From Pygmaiobacter massiliensis (lineage in GTDB: Bacteria > Bacillota > Clostridia > Oscillospirales > Ruminococcaceae): a stretch of 64,000 bases of DNA. Where the stretch lies: positions 1,505,166 through 1,569,165 of the forward strand of contig NZ_OAML01000003.1 in NCBI RefSeq assembly GCF_900199435.1, in the 5' to 3' direction. Of this stretch, positions 17,094 through 24,970 are shown piece after piece. Position numbers and translations under genes: made by a program. Positions within the stretch are counted from its first letter, which is position 1, and each line of letters starts with the position of its first letter. The notes under the pieces were generated by a model. The model made no database searches, was not told the DNA's origin, and saw only the letters and a list, made by a program, of their open reading frames with translations.

Positions 17094-18017
17094 ATGAAAA
17101 AGTCCTGGTCTTATGTGGCTGCGGTCACCGTTTACGTTATCTATGGCATTTGTTATCTGCCCATTAAGGTGCTTTCTATCGAGCTGAAAGGCGACGTGTT
17201 GCAACTGCTGGCGTTCCGGTTTACGCTTGCCAGTCTGGGCTTGCTGGTCTTAATTCTTACCGGGGTGCTAAAGGTAAATTATCGGGGCAAACATTTGCGG
17301 CAGGTTGTCATTGTTGGCTTATTTCAGCCGATTTTATACTACATCTGTGAAACCTACGGCCTACAGCAGTTTCCTTCCAGCCAGGCCGGTATTTTAATGG
17401 CGATGACCCCCGTGGTCTCTACCTTGATGGCGGTGCTGGTGTTTCGCGAGCACCCGCGTTGGAGCCAGTGGGGCTGCATCGGTATCAGCATTTTGGGTGT
17501 CATCATCCTAAACCTTGGCCCGGCAGATGCACAGGCAACCACCCTGGGGTTTGTGCTGATTCTCGGAGCCGCGCTGATGACCTCCTGCAACAACATTGCA
17601 GTGCGGTGCGCGCGGGATGCGTTTTCGCCGATGGAGATCACTTTTGTTACAGCTGTCATGGCGTCGATATTTTTCAGCTCGCTTTCTGTGGCACAGCACG
17701 CGGCAGCGGGTACCCTAAACCAATATTTTGTACCGCTCCGGAATGGCAAAGTGGTTGTGTCGTTGCTCTTTTTGGGGCTGGTATCCTCCATCGGTGCCAC
17801 GATGCTGCAAAACATTGTGCTTTCAAAGTTACCAATGGCGGTGGTTTCCAGCTTTGCGGGCATTGCCACCGTCGTTTCGGTGCTGGTAGGCGTAGGGTTG
17901 CTGGGCGAAACCTACACCTTGCTTGATTTTGCAGGAACACTGCTGATTTTGGGTGGTGTGTTTGGGGTGAGCTATTTTGCTAAAAACAGCCGCCGCACCG
18001 ATGTAGTGCGTGAGTGA
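17094..18017 (+). CDS. EamA/DMT family transporter
   Basis: The 307-residue membrane protein has ten predicted hydrophobic segments arranged as two EamA repeats. The first begins VYVIYGICYLPIKVLSIELKG with AFRFTLASLGLLVL. The second begins GFVLILGAALMTSCNNIAVR with ITFVTAVMASIFFSS. The family exports amino acids, nucleobases or other metabolites; the substrate cannot be deduced. ATG 17094 follows GGGAG at about 17081. It is flanked by terminators on both sides and is therefore monocistronic. Confidence 0.83.
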   Translation: MKKSWSYVAAVTVYVIYGICYLPIKVLSIELKGDVLQLLAFRFTLASLGLLVLILTGVLKVNYRGKHLRQVVIVGLFQPILYYICETYGLQQFPSSQAGILMAMTPVVSTLMAVLVFREHPRWSQWGCIGISILGVIILNLGPADAQATTLGFVLILGAALMTSCNNIAVRCARDAFSPMEITFVTAVMASIFFSSLSVAQHAAAGTLNQYFVPLRNGKVVVSLLFLGLVSSIGATMLQNIVLSKLPMAVVSSFAGIATVVSVLVGVGLLGETYTLLDFAGTLLILGGVFGVSYFAKNSRRTDVVRE

Positions 18018-18114
18018 TGCACGAGAAAAAGATTAAAACACCTCGCCGTGTGCCATATGCGAAAAATTACAATGCACGGAAAAACAGCCTTAAGCAGAGT
18101 ATGAAAATAGATGC

Positions 18115-18152
18115 AAAAAAGCCGGGAGCGCATAGCGCGTTCCCGGCTTTTT
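18115..18152. terminator. Bidirectional terminator
   Basis: AAAAAGCCGGGAGCGC and GCGCGTTCCCGGCTTTTT form a long stem around ATA, with T-rich and A-rich flanks. It serves the DMT gene and the small convergent gene at 18184-18327. Confidence 0.88.
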
Positions 18153-18183
18153 AATTTTGCAGAGATGGCGTAAGAAGAGAAGA

Positions 18184-18327
18184 TTAGAAAGCTTCTTCTT
18201 CCTCTTCGCTGTCCTCGTACACATCAATGTACTTAGTACTGTTTTTCTCGTCCAGATAAGAGAGGCCTGCCAGTGCGGCAAACAGACCGCCGATGAGCAG
18301 AACAATTTTAAAAACCGCTTTCAACAT
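18184..18327 (-). CDS. 47-residue membrane protein with acidic tail
   Basis: The open frame encodes 47 residues: a single hydrophobic helix near the N-terminus (FKIVLLIGGLFAALAGLSYL), a short polar stretch, and an acidic end (YEDSEEEEEAF). ATG 18327 is preceded by AGAAGG with 7 bases of spacing, and a strong terminator follows the stop, so it is a plausible real small gene. No family was recognised. It lies downstream of the orphan gene at 18382-18945 on the same strand, with a 54-base gap, so the two may be co-transcribed. Roles as a membrane tether or regulatory microprotein are guesses. Confidence 0.6.
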   Translation of the reverse strand: MLKAVFKIVLLIGGLFAALAGLSYLDEKNSTKYIDVYEDSEEEEEAF

Positions 18328-18381
18328 ATTAAAACCTTCTTTCTTCTTTCTTCACTATTTCACACATCAGTTGGTGTAGTA

Positions 18382-18945
18382 TCAATAGGGGACAACCAGG
18401 AATTCTCCAAAACCGGCCGCGCAGGGCAGATAGCCGCTTTGCGGAGTGGGGAATGCCGAACCAAAGGCGGCCTCGTCCACGGAATACTTATAGACGTTGC
18501 CGGAAAAAACAGCCCCCGGCGCAAGCGCTTCGCCAAAAAGGTCATCAAGCAGTGCGGCGCTTAAAGTGCAGGCGAAACCCCAATGGTAACCCTGCTCATC
18601 CACTCCGCGAAAAAGCTCTGGCTGAGGCAGGGGGATGGTGCGAACAAGTTGGTCTTTTCCGGTGGGGGAAGGCGCGTAAAGTCCGGCCTCCAGGTCACCC
18701 TCGGCATTACAGCTGACAAACAGGTAGTTGCCATTGCCGCCGAATGCGAAAGCGGCACCAGTGCGGCTTTCTGAGGGGGGCGTTTGTTCAAAGGATGCGA
18801 TGCTGAAAGAGAGGCTGCCGCCGCAGACATAAAGCCGAAGATAGCAATAAATATTGTCGCGTAGCGCCACCCCATAGTAGTTCGTAACTTTCAGGGCAGA
18901 GATGGCATCGAGCACCAGCGGCTTATCTGAAAAACTGACCGGCAT
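18382..18945 (-). CDS. Unrecognised beta-rich soluble protein
   Basis: The 188-residue protein (from ATG 18945) has no signal peptide or membrane helix. It is rich in aromatic and small residues, suggesting a beta-sandwich; the pattern ALRDNIYCYLRLYVCGG followed by NYLFVSCNAEGD loosely recalls family-9-like carbohydrate-binding modules, but this is weak. The start is ambiguous: AAAGGGG lies 14 bases before ATG 18945 but only 8 before TTG 18951, and the frame opens at GTG 18960. A promoter with TATAAT at 18991-18996 (minus strand) precedes it. Function unknown. Confidence 0.6.
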   Translation of the reverse strand: MPVSFSDKPLVLDAISALKVTNYYGVALRDNIYCYLRLYVCGGSLSFSIASFEQTPPSESRTGAAFAFGGNGNYLFVSCNAEGDLEAGLYAPSPTGKDQLVRTIPLPQPELFRGVDEQGYHWGFACTLSAALLDDLFGEALAPGAVFSGNVYKYSVDEAAFGSAFPTPQSGYLPCAAGFGEFLVVPY

Positions 18946-18990
18946 GATCAATACAACCACCCCTTTCTATTAAGGTAACTATTTATAATA

Positions 18991-19020
18991 ATTATACCAT
19001 ATCCCTGGAGATATGCGCAA
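18991..19020 (-). promoter_or_regulatory. Predicted promoter of the 188-residue orphan gene
   Basis: Read on the minus strand: TTGCGC (19015-19020), an 18-base spacer and TATAAT (18991-18996). TAGTTACCTTAA lies just downstream at 18970-18981, similar to the elements after the macAB and marR promoters. Confidence 0.5.
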
Positions 19021-19152
19021 CATTAGCAGAGGTTTGTAACAAAAAACACATCTTTTTATGAGCCGAAAACCAGCTTTTTAAACCACTCTGTAACCAATTT
19101 GTGACATAAACCACAGAATGCCTAAAAAAACAGGTACCACCAGAAAAAAACA

Positions 19153-19181
19153 TTGTAATATTACCGAAAAAGCTGTATAAT
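19153..19181 (+). promoter_or_regulatory. Predicted sigma-A promoter of the rnf operon
   Basis: TTGTAA (19153-19158), a 17-base spacer and TATAAT (19176-19181). The transcript would carry a leader of about 155 bases before rnfC. Confidence 0.7.
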
Positions 19182-19250
19182 AATTAACAGCGTTACGTCG
19201 GCGTTCTGCACAACGTTTGGGGGCGCAAAGTGCTTTTTTACGTTCCAGGG

Positions 19251-19305
19251 CAAGGCAAAGAGAATTTCCTTGCCTTGTTTTCGTTTGCCCGGCACCAAAA
19301 CCGGG
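19251..19305 (+). promoter_or_regulatory. Paired hairpins in the rnf leader, possible attenuator
   Basis: CAAGGCAA (19251-19258) pairs perfectly with TTGCCTTG (19270-19277) and is followed by TTTTCGTTT, which has the look of an intrinsic terminator. A second stem is CCCGG (19288-19292) with CCGGG (19301-19305). No known riboswitch consensus was recognised. Confidence 0.45.
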
Positions 19306-19343
19306 AAGGCACAATATCAATAAGAGGAGGAAAAATTCGCTTC

Positions 19344-20657
19344 ATGAAAAACATTTTTAAACGTGCGGCGAAGGGTGCTCATGTACCTCACCTGAAGAAC
19401 ACATCGGATGTCGCCACCGTAGATATGCCGTTGCCCAGCAAGATTGTCTTGTCCATGCAACAACATATTGGTGCGCCGGCACAGCCAGTGGTCGAAAAAG
19501 GGGACGAGGTCTGCGTGGGCAGCCTGGTCGGCAAAGAAGGCGGTTTTGTTTCCGCACCTATCTATTCTGGCGTTTCGGGTACTGTTACAGACGTGCGTGA
19601 AATGCTTACCAGCAATGGCGGCAAAGCCACATGCGTAGAAATTACTCCGGATGGCAAACAGACGGTGGACCCTGCAATCGCTCCCCCTATGATTAATACA
19701 TACGAGGAGTTTACTGCAGCAGTGCGTGCTTCCGGCCTTGTTGGCCTTGGCGGCGCAGGTTTCCCCACCTCGGTCAAACTTACCCTCAAAAACTTTGACA
19801 CGGTGGACACCCTTGTCATCAACGGTGCAGAATGCGAACCTTATATCACCGCAGACAACCGTGAATTCCTCGAGCACCCCGAGGATATTATGTCCGGCAT
19901 CGCCGCTGTTCAGAAGTGGTGCCAGATTAAAAACGTCATTATCGGCATCGAGGCAAACAAGCCCGAGGCGATTAAAACAATGTCCAGCCTTTGCGCTGGC
20001 CAGTCTTCTGTGACGGTAAAAGAGCTGCCCAGCGTTTACCCGCAGGGCGCTGAAAAAATCCTCATCGAAAGCTGTACCGGTCGCGAGGTTCCCCGTGGCG
20101 GTCTGCCCAGCGATGCAGGCTGCATCGTCATGAACGTTGGCTCGATTGCTTTCCTTGCACGCTATCTTGCTACCGGCATGCCGCTGACTGCTCGTCGCTT
20201 GACAGTGGACGGCGACCTGATTGCGGACAAGAAGAACGTCAACGTCATCATCGGCACCCCGATTCAGGAAGTCATCGACTTCTGCGGCGGCGCTACCGGT
20301 GAAATCGGCGAAATCATCATGGGCGGACCGATGATGGGCCTTTCTGTGATGGATCCTTCTGTTTCTACCCTGAAACAGAACAATGCGATTCTTGTTATGA
20401 GCCGTGAAAAAGCGACTCTGCCCGAGGCAAATGCCTGCATCCATTGCGGTAGATGCATCGAAGCTTGCCCGATGGGCCTCTCTCCGGTTATGGCTGCCAA
20501 AGCCTATCGCCTGGAGAAGGTAGAAGAGCTGGATAAGCTGATGGTTGACCTTTGCATGGACTGCGGCTGCTGCACCTTTGTATGCCCCGCAAAACGCCCG
20601 GTTTCTGGCACAATGAAACTGGCGAAAGCGATGCAGAAGAAAGGAGCGAAAAAATAA
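19344..20657 (+). CDS. rnfC: Rnf complex subunit RnfC
   Basis: The 437-residue membrane-associated subunit carries FMN/NADH-binding and iron-sulfur parts of the Rnf ferredoxin:NAD oxidoreductase. The N-terminal half has a barrel-sandwich domain and the NADH-binding glycine-rich segment GLVGLGGAGFPTSVKL. Two 4Fe-4S motifs lie near the C-terminus: CIHCGRCIEACPMGLSP and CMDCGCCTFVCPAKRP. The ATG at 19344 (GGAGG at 19326-19330) is preferred over the open frame from 19230, which lies in the leader. It is the first gene of rnfCDGEAB and its stop overlaps the rnfD start by one base. Confidence 0.93.
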   Translation: MKNIFKRAAKGAHVPHLKNTSDVATVDMPLPSKIVLSMQQHIGAPAQPVVEKGDEVCVGSLVGKEGGFVSAPIYSGVSGTVTDVREMLTSNGGKATCVEITPDGKQTVDPAIAPPMINTYEEFTAAVRASGLVGLGGAGFPTSVKLTLKNFDTVDTLVINGAECEPYITADNREFLEHPEDIMSGIAAVQKWCQIKNVIIGIEANKPEAIKTMSSLCAGQSSVTVKELPSVYPQGAEKILIESCTGREVPRGGLPSDAGCIVMNVGSIAFLARYLATGMPLTARRLTVDGDLIADKKNVNVIIGTPIQEVIDFCGGATGEIGEIIMGGPMMGLSVMDPSVSTLKQNNAILVMSREKATLPEANACIHCGRCIEACPMGLSPVMAAKAYRLEKVEELDKLMVDLCMDCGCCTFVCPAKRPVSGTMKLAKAMQKKGAKK

Positions 20658-21598
20658 TGGAAAATAAACTCATTGTCAACGCCGCTCCTCATATCCGCGA
20701 AAATTCCAGCACCCGCAAAATTATGCTGGACGTGCTGATCGCTCTTTGCCCAGCAGTCATCGCCAGTGCCATCATCTTTGGCGCACGTGCACTGTTGGTC
20801 GTTGGCGTCACCGCTGCGGCGAGCGTTGCGTTTGAATATCTTTATTGCTATCTTGCCAAAAAGCCCATCACCATCGGCGATCTTTCTGCCGTGGTTACCG
20901 GTGTGCTTCTGGCAATGAATCTGCCTTCCACTCTTCCGCTGTGGATGGCGATTATCGGTGCATTTGTTGCTATCGTTATCGTTAAGCAGCTGTTTGGTGG
21001 CCTGGGCCACAACTTTGCGAACCCCGCTATCGTGGGCCGCATTGTGCTGGCACTCAGCTTTACCTCTTACATGACTTCTTACGGTTTCCCCGCAGTGAAC
21101 AACACCGGCATTGATGTGCTGGCAAGTGCTACCCCGCTGGCTGCAACAGCCAGTGTAGACCTGCCGCTGCTGCCGCTGCTGCTGGGCACCCACGGCGGTG
21201 TGCTGGGCGAAACCTGCGCACTGGCACTGCTGCTTGGCGGTGTTTATCTCGTCGTGCGCAAAGTTATTGCACCGACGGTTCCGCTGATGTACATCGGCAC
21301 TGTTTTCGTGCTCAGCCTGATTTCTACCGGCAGCCCCTATGAGGCACTGGTACAGCTGCTTTCTGGCGGTTTGATGCTGGGCGCTATCTTTATGGCTACC
21401 GACTACGTCACCTCGCCTTACACCTTTACCGGCAAACTGGTCTTTGGTTTTGGCCTCGGTCTCATCACTTGGGCGATCCGCTTCCTCGGCACTTCTGCAG
21501 AGGGCGTTTCCTTCGCTATCCTGCTGATGAACATCCTGGTGCCTTATATCAATGATCTGACGCTCCAGAAACCCCTGGGAGGTGTTAAGAAACAATGA
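20657..21598 (+). CDS. rnfD: Rnf complex membrane subunit RnfD
   Basis: The 313-residue membrane protein has about eight to nine helices. It shares homology with NqrB and covalently carries FMN on a threonine; the segment GAIFMATDYVTSPYTF contains the usual attachment region. The N-terminal VNAAPHIRENSSTRKIMLDV is typical. ATG 20657 follows AAAGGAG and overlaps the rnfC TAA; the open frame upstream to 20552 lies inside rnfC and is not coding. It helps couple electron transfer to Na+ or H+ export across the cytoplasmic membrane. Confidence 0.93.
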   Translation: MENKLIVNAAPHIRENSSTRKIMLDVLIALCPAVIASAIIFGARALLVVGVTAAASVAFEYLYCYLAKKPITIGDLSAVVTGVLLAMNLPSTLPLWMAIIGAFVAIVIVKQLFGGLGHNFANPAIVGRIVLALSFTSYMTSYGFPAVNNTGIDVLASATPLAATASVDLPLLPLLLGTHGGVLGETCALALLLGGVYLVVRKVIAPTVPLMYIGTVFVLSLISTGSPYEALVQLLSGGLMLGAIFMATDYVTSPYTFTGKLVFGFGLGLITWAIRFLGTSAEGVSFAILLMNILVPYINDLTLQKPLGGVKKQ

Positions 21599-22119
21599 AA
21601 GACAACAAAACTTTTGAGATGATCGTCAAACCGATTATCGTTCTGAGTGTGATCTGCCTTATTGTTTCCGGACTGCTTGCAGTAACAAACAATGCAACGC
21701 TGCCCGTCATTGAGGCAAACAACAAAAAAATCGCAGATGCCGCGCGTGCAGAAGTTCTGCCCGAGGCAACCTCTTTCAGCCAGGTAGAATACACCGATGA
21801 GATCGTCACCGAAGTGTACAAGGCCGATAACGATGCCGGCTTTGTTATCACCGGCAAAGCCAAAGGCTACGGCGGCGACCTGCCTGTTATGATCGGCATC
21901 AAAGCAGATGGCACCATTAACCTGATTAAGGTTATGGATAACCAGGAAACCCCGGGCGTTGGTAAAAAAGCGCAGGAGCCGGCATTCACTGACCAGTTTA
22001 TTGGCCAGGCAGACACCGGCAGTGTTTCCACCATCGGCGGTGCGACCATTTCTTCCAGCGCAGTAATTAGGGTCGTTGACGGCGCATTTGCTGCGTACAA
22101 CACCGTCAAGGAGGGCTAA
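21595..22119 (+). CDS. rnfG: Rnf complex flavoprotein subunit RnfG
   Basis: The 174-residue protein has one N-terminal membrane helix (IVLSVICLIVSGLLAVTNNA) and an extracytoplasmic FMN-binding domain. The covalent FMN site STIGGATISSSAV contains the conserved GAT threonine, and VMDNQETPGVG is the second family motif. It overlaps rnfD by 4 bases (ATGA), indicating translational coupling. Length is typical for clostridial RnfG. Confidence 0.92.
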   Translation: MKDNKTFEMIVKPIIVLSVICLIVSGLLAVTNNATLPVIEANNKKIADAARAEVLPEATSFSQVEYTDEIVTEVYKADNDAGFVITGKAKGYGGDLPVMIGIKADGTINLIKVMDNQETPGVGKKAQEPAFTDQFIGQADTGSVSTIGGATISSSAVIRVVDGAFAAYNTVKEG

Positions 22120-22124
22120 GCAGA

Positions 22125-22805
22125 ATGAAAAAGACTGAAATTCTGACCAATGGCCTTGTCAAGGAAAACCCGGTATTGCGTCTCGTGCTCGGCACCTGCC
22201 CGACCCTGGCGGTCACCACCGCAGCCATGAACGGCATCGGCATGGGCCTTGCAGCAACCTTCGTTCTGATCTGCTCAAACGTTGTTATTTCCGCTTGCCG
22301 CAAAATCATTCCCGACAAAGTCCATATTCCCGCATTTATCACCATCATTGCGGGCTTCGTTTCTGTGGTGCAGATGCTTGTTAAAGCTTACGCACCCGCA
22401 CTCGATTCGGCGCTGGGCGTTTACCTGCCGCTGATCGTTGTTAACTGCATCATCCTTGGCCGTGCTGAGATGTTTGCATGCAAAAACAATGTGGTCGATT
22501 CCGCACTCGATGGCCTTGGCATGGGCATTGGCTTTACGCTGACTCTCTTTGTTATGGCTTCGATTCGCGAAATTTTGGGCGCTGGTACTTTCTTTGGTAT
22601 CGAGCTAATCAAAACCCCGATGGCGATCCTTGCATCTCCTCCGGGCGGCTTCTTTATTTTTGGTATTCTCATGGCTGTCGCTGTCGTGCTGAGCAACCGC
22701 GCAGGCCTGAAAACCAACACCGACCCCGAGAAGATGGGCTGTGCCGGCTGCGCTGGCTGCGGCTCGGATAGCTCCTGTGCATCGGAAGGAGGTGCTGAGG
22801 CATGA
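22125..22805 (+). CDS. rnfE: Rnf complex membrane subunit RnfE with Cys-rich tail
   Basis: The 226-residue integral membrane subunit has about six helices and is paralogous to RnfA and NqrD. LVKENPVLRLVLGTCPTLAV and CIILGRAEMFACKNNV carry the conserved cysteines that ligate an intramembrane iron-sulfur centre. After the last helix there is an added soluble tail, GCAGCAGCGSDSSCAS, with four closely spaced cysteines (CxxCxxCx5C), which may bind an additional metal. It overlaps rnfA by 4 bases. The core assignment is firm; the role of the tail is open. Confidence 0.92.
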   Translation: MKKTEILTNGLVKENPVLRLVLGTCPTLAVTTAAMNGIGMGLAATFVLICSNVVISACRKIIPDKVHIPAFITIIAGFVSVVQMLVKAYAPALDSALGVYLPLIVVNCIILGRAEMFACKNNVVDSALDGLGMGIGFTLTLFVMASIREILGAGTFFGIELIKTPMAILASPPGGFFIFGILMAVAVVLSNRAGLKTNTDPEKMGCAGCAGCGSDSSCASEGGAEA

Positions 22806-23398
22806 TTAAAGAGCTTGCACTGATTTTCTTCAGCATGATTCTTGTTAACAACTACGTGCTGGTAAAATTCCTCGGCATCTGCCCGTTCCTCGGCGTTTCC
22901 AAAAAACTGGATTCCGCTGTGGGCATGTCTGCCGCAGTTATCTTTGTTATGGTTGTTGCAACCGCCGCTACCTGGCCCCTGTACACCTATGTACTTGAGC
23001 CGAACGGCATGAGCTACCTGCAGACCATCACCTTTATCCTGGTTATCGCGATCCTTGTGCAGCTGCTCGAGACCGTGATGAAAAAGTTTATGCCGCCGCT
23101 GTACAAAGCACTCGGCATCTACCTGCCCCTCATCACTACCAACTGCACTATCCTCGGCGTTACCATTCTTAACCTCGACAGCGGCTACAACTACATCGAG
23201 AGCCTTGTTTGCGCACTGGGCGCTGGCCTTGGCTTTATGCTTTCGATGGTACTGTTCTCGGGTGTACGTAAACGCATTGAGGACGCAGAGCCTCCCAAAT
23301 GCATGGAGGGCCTGCCTATCACACTGGTTGCCGCCAGTATCGTTTCTTGCTCCTTCATGAGTTTCGGCGGTATTATCGAATCCATTTTCGGCGCTTAA
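22802..23398 (+). CDS. rnfA: Rnf complex membrane subunit RnfA
   Basis: The 198-residue protein has six membrane helices with opposite topology to RnfE. NNYVLVKFLGICPFLGVSKK and PLITTNCTILGV are the two conserved half-motifs whose cysteines hold the shared membrane iron-sulfur centre. Start ATG 22802 lies inside the end of rnfE. It is a core subunit for the electron path across the membrane. Confidence 0.94.
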   Translation: MIKELALIFFSMILVNNYVLVKFLGICPFLGVSKKLDSAVGMSAAVIFVMVVATAATWPLYTYVLEPNGMSYLQTITFILVIAILVQLLETVMKKFMPPLYKALGIYLPLITTNCTILGVTILNLDSGYNYIESLVCALGAGLGFMLSMVLFSGVRKRIEDAEPPKCMEGLPITLVAASIVSCSFMSFGGIIESIFGA

Positions 23399-23413
23399 GG
23401 GGAGGAGAAAAAG

Positions 23414-24202
23414 ATGAGTATAGCATTAGCAATTGCGGTTGTTACCATCATCGGTATCGCCGGCGCTGCGATTCTTGTTGTCGCTGCTAAATTCATGGCA
23501 GTAGAAGAAGACGAGCGCATTGGCCTTGTTACGGCAGAATTGCCCGCAGCAAACTGCGGCGCCTGCGGCTATGCAGGCTGCGCAGACTATGCCAAGGCTG
23601 TCGTCGAAGATGGCGCACCGGTTAACAAATGCGTGCCGGGCGGCCAAAAAGCTGCCGACGCTGTTGCAGCTGTTATGGGTGTAGAGGCTGGTTCTTCTAC
23701 CCCGCACCACGCCGTGGTTATGTGCCAGGGCACCAACGACAACTGCAAAACCAAGTTTGAGTACCATGGCATGCCCACCTGTTCGGCTGCTGCCGGCTAC
23801 TATGGCGGCCCCAGCGCTTGCCAGTATGGCTGCCTTGGCTATGGCGATTGCGTAACTGTTTGCAAATTCGATGCAATCAAAGTGGTTAACGGCCTTTCGG
23901 TCGTAGACCCTGAAAAATGCACCGGCTGCGGCGCTTGCGCTGAAGTTTGCCCGAAGAACATTATTTCTGTTTTGCCGGTTGGCAAAATGGCAGAAGTTCG
24001 TTGCCAGAACAAAGACAAAGGCGCTCAGGCGATGAAGGTTTGTGCGGTCAGCTGTATTGGCTGCACCAAGTGCGTAAAAACCTGCCAGCATGAGGCGATC
24101 AGCTTTGAAAACAACCTGGCTACCATCATTCCGGAGAAATGTGTCGGCTGCGGCGAATGTGTTGCCGTTTGCCCGAAACACGCTATCGTAATGGCGGAGT
24201 AA
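23414..24202 (+). CDS. rnfB: Rnf complex iron-sulfur subunit RnfB
   Basis: The 262-residue protein has an N-terminal membrane anchor (IALAIAVVTIIGIAGAAILV), then the RnfB cluster region NCGACGYAGCADY. A cysteine pattern QYGCLGYGDCVTVCKFD and three further 4Fe-4S motifs follow (CTGCGACAEVCPKN, CIGCTKCVKTCQHE, CVGCGECVAVCPKH). It accepts electrons from reduced ferredoxin, the entry point of the complex. It is the last gene of the operon, 15 bases after rnfA with a GGGGAGGAG ribosome site, and is followed by a terminator. Confidence 0.94.
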   Translation: MSIALAIAVVTIIGIAGAAILVVAAKFMAVEEDERIGLVTAELPAANCGACGYAGCADYAKAVVEDGAPVNKCVPGGQKAADAVAAVMGVEAGSSTPHHAVVMCQGTNDNCKTKFEYHGMPTCSAAAGYYGGPSACQYGCLGYGDCVTVCKFDAIKVVNGLSVVDPEKCTGCGACAEVCPKNIISVLPVGKMAEVRCQNKDKGAQAMKVCAVSCIGCTKCVKTCQHEAISFENNLATIIPEKCVGCGECVAVCPKHAIVMAE

Positions 24203-24212
24203 TTGACGCAAT

Positions 24213-24248
24213 ACAAAAGAGCCTGCAAGAAAATGCAGGCTCTTTTGT
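24213..24248 (+). terminator. Terminator of the rnf operon
   Basis: ACAAAAGAGCCTGCA and TGCAGGCTCTTTTGT form a perfect stem around a short A-rich loop, with further T after it. Confidence 0.9.
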
Positions 24249-24411
24249 TCTATTACAATGGTACTGCTTTAAGTAGCGACTTCAGATAGAGTGCCCACGA
24301 GATGAGGATATTTCAGCAACCATACTTGTGCCAACTAATTATCCATAAAGGCACTATACTGCAAATACCAGTTTATATTTGCGATGATAAGCGCAAAGAG
24401 AGGAGACTTAT

Positions 24412-24882
24412 ATGCGAAGAAAAGAACGAGAGCTGACTGCATTGGAAGACAAAATAGCAGTAATACAAAGCTGCAAGGTGCTACGGCTTGCGATGATAGA
24501 TGGCGGTAAACCTTACATTGTGCCACTGAATTATGGCTTTGAGCAGTTGGGCGATACGCTGTATCTTTATTTCCACAGCGCGACCGAGGGCAAAAAGCTG
24601 GAAGCCTTGCAGCAAAACCCCAGTGTATGCTTTGAAATGGACACGGATCATCAATTGGTAGAGGACGAAATTCCTTGCCGCAACGGCTTTTTGTTTTCCA
24701 GCATCGTAGGCGAAGGGACTGTGGAATTTTTAGAAGATTTGCAGCAGAAGAAAGATGCTCTGAACCACATTATGCTGCACCAAACAGGCAAAAAATTTGA
24801 GTATTCTGACAACGTAATGAAGTTTGTGGCGGTGGCACGCATTAAGGTAGATAGTTTTACCGGAAAGCGCCGCGACCACTAA
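24412..24882 (+). CDS. Pyridoxamine 5'-phosphate oxidase-fold (NimA-like) flavoprotein
   Basis: The 156-residue cytoplasmic protein has the split-barrel FMN-binding fold. KPYIVPLNYGFE and LYFHSATEGKKLEALQQNP are characteristic of the NimA/PNPOx-like group; the histidine in FHSA is the conserved residue of this subfamily. KVDSFTGKRRDH closes the protein. Members reduce small molecules such as nitroimidazoles or bind haem or flavin, and are frequent in anaerobes. ATG 24412 follows AGAGGAG. It is monocistronic as far as I can see; the physiological substrate is unknown. Confidence 0.8.
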   Translation: MRRKERELTALEDKIAVIQSCKVLRLAMIDGGKPYIVPLNYGFEQLGDTLYLYFHSATEGKKLEALQQNPSVCFEMDTDHQLVEDEIPCRNGFLFSSIVGEGTVEFLEDLQQKKDALNHIMLHQTGKKFEYSDNVMKFVAVARIKVDSFTGKRRDH

Positions 24883-24970
24883 AACGACTGATGAACCCAT
24901 AAACATAAAGTTTCAATTTTGGATTTTGGTTGTTTTGTGAAAATGAAAAAAGAGAAAGAAAGGTGTTCAG

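Noticed and set aside
19230-19343. N-terminal extension of rnfC through the leader
   Set aside because: The extension overlaps the two leader hairpins, and the family N-terminus starts at the ATG at 19344.
20504-21595. 363-residue minus-strand frame opposite rnfD
   Set aside because: Shadow frame rich in His, Gln and Asn; rnfD is certain.
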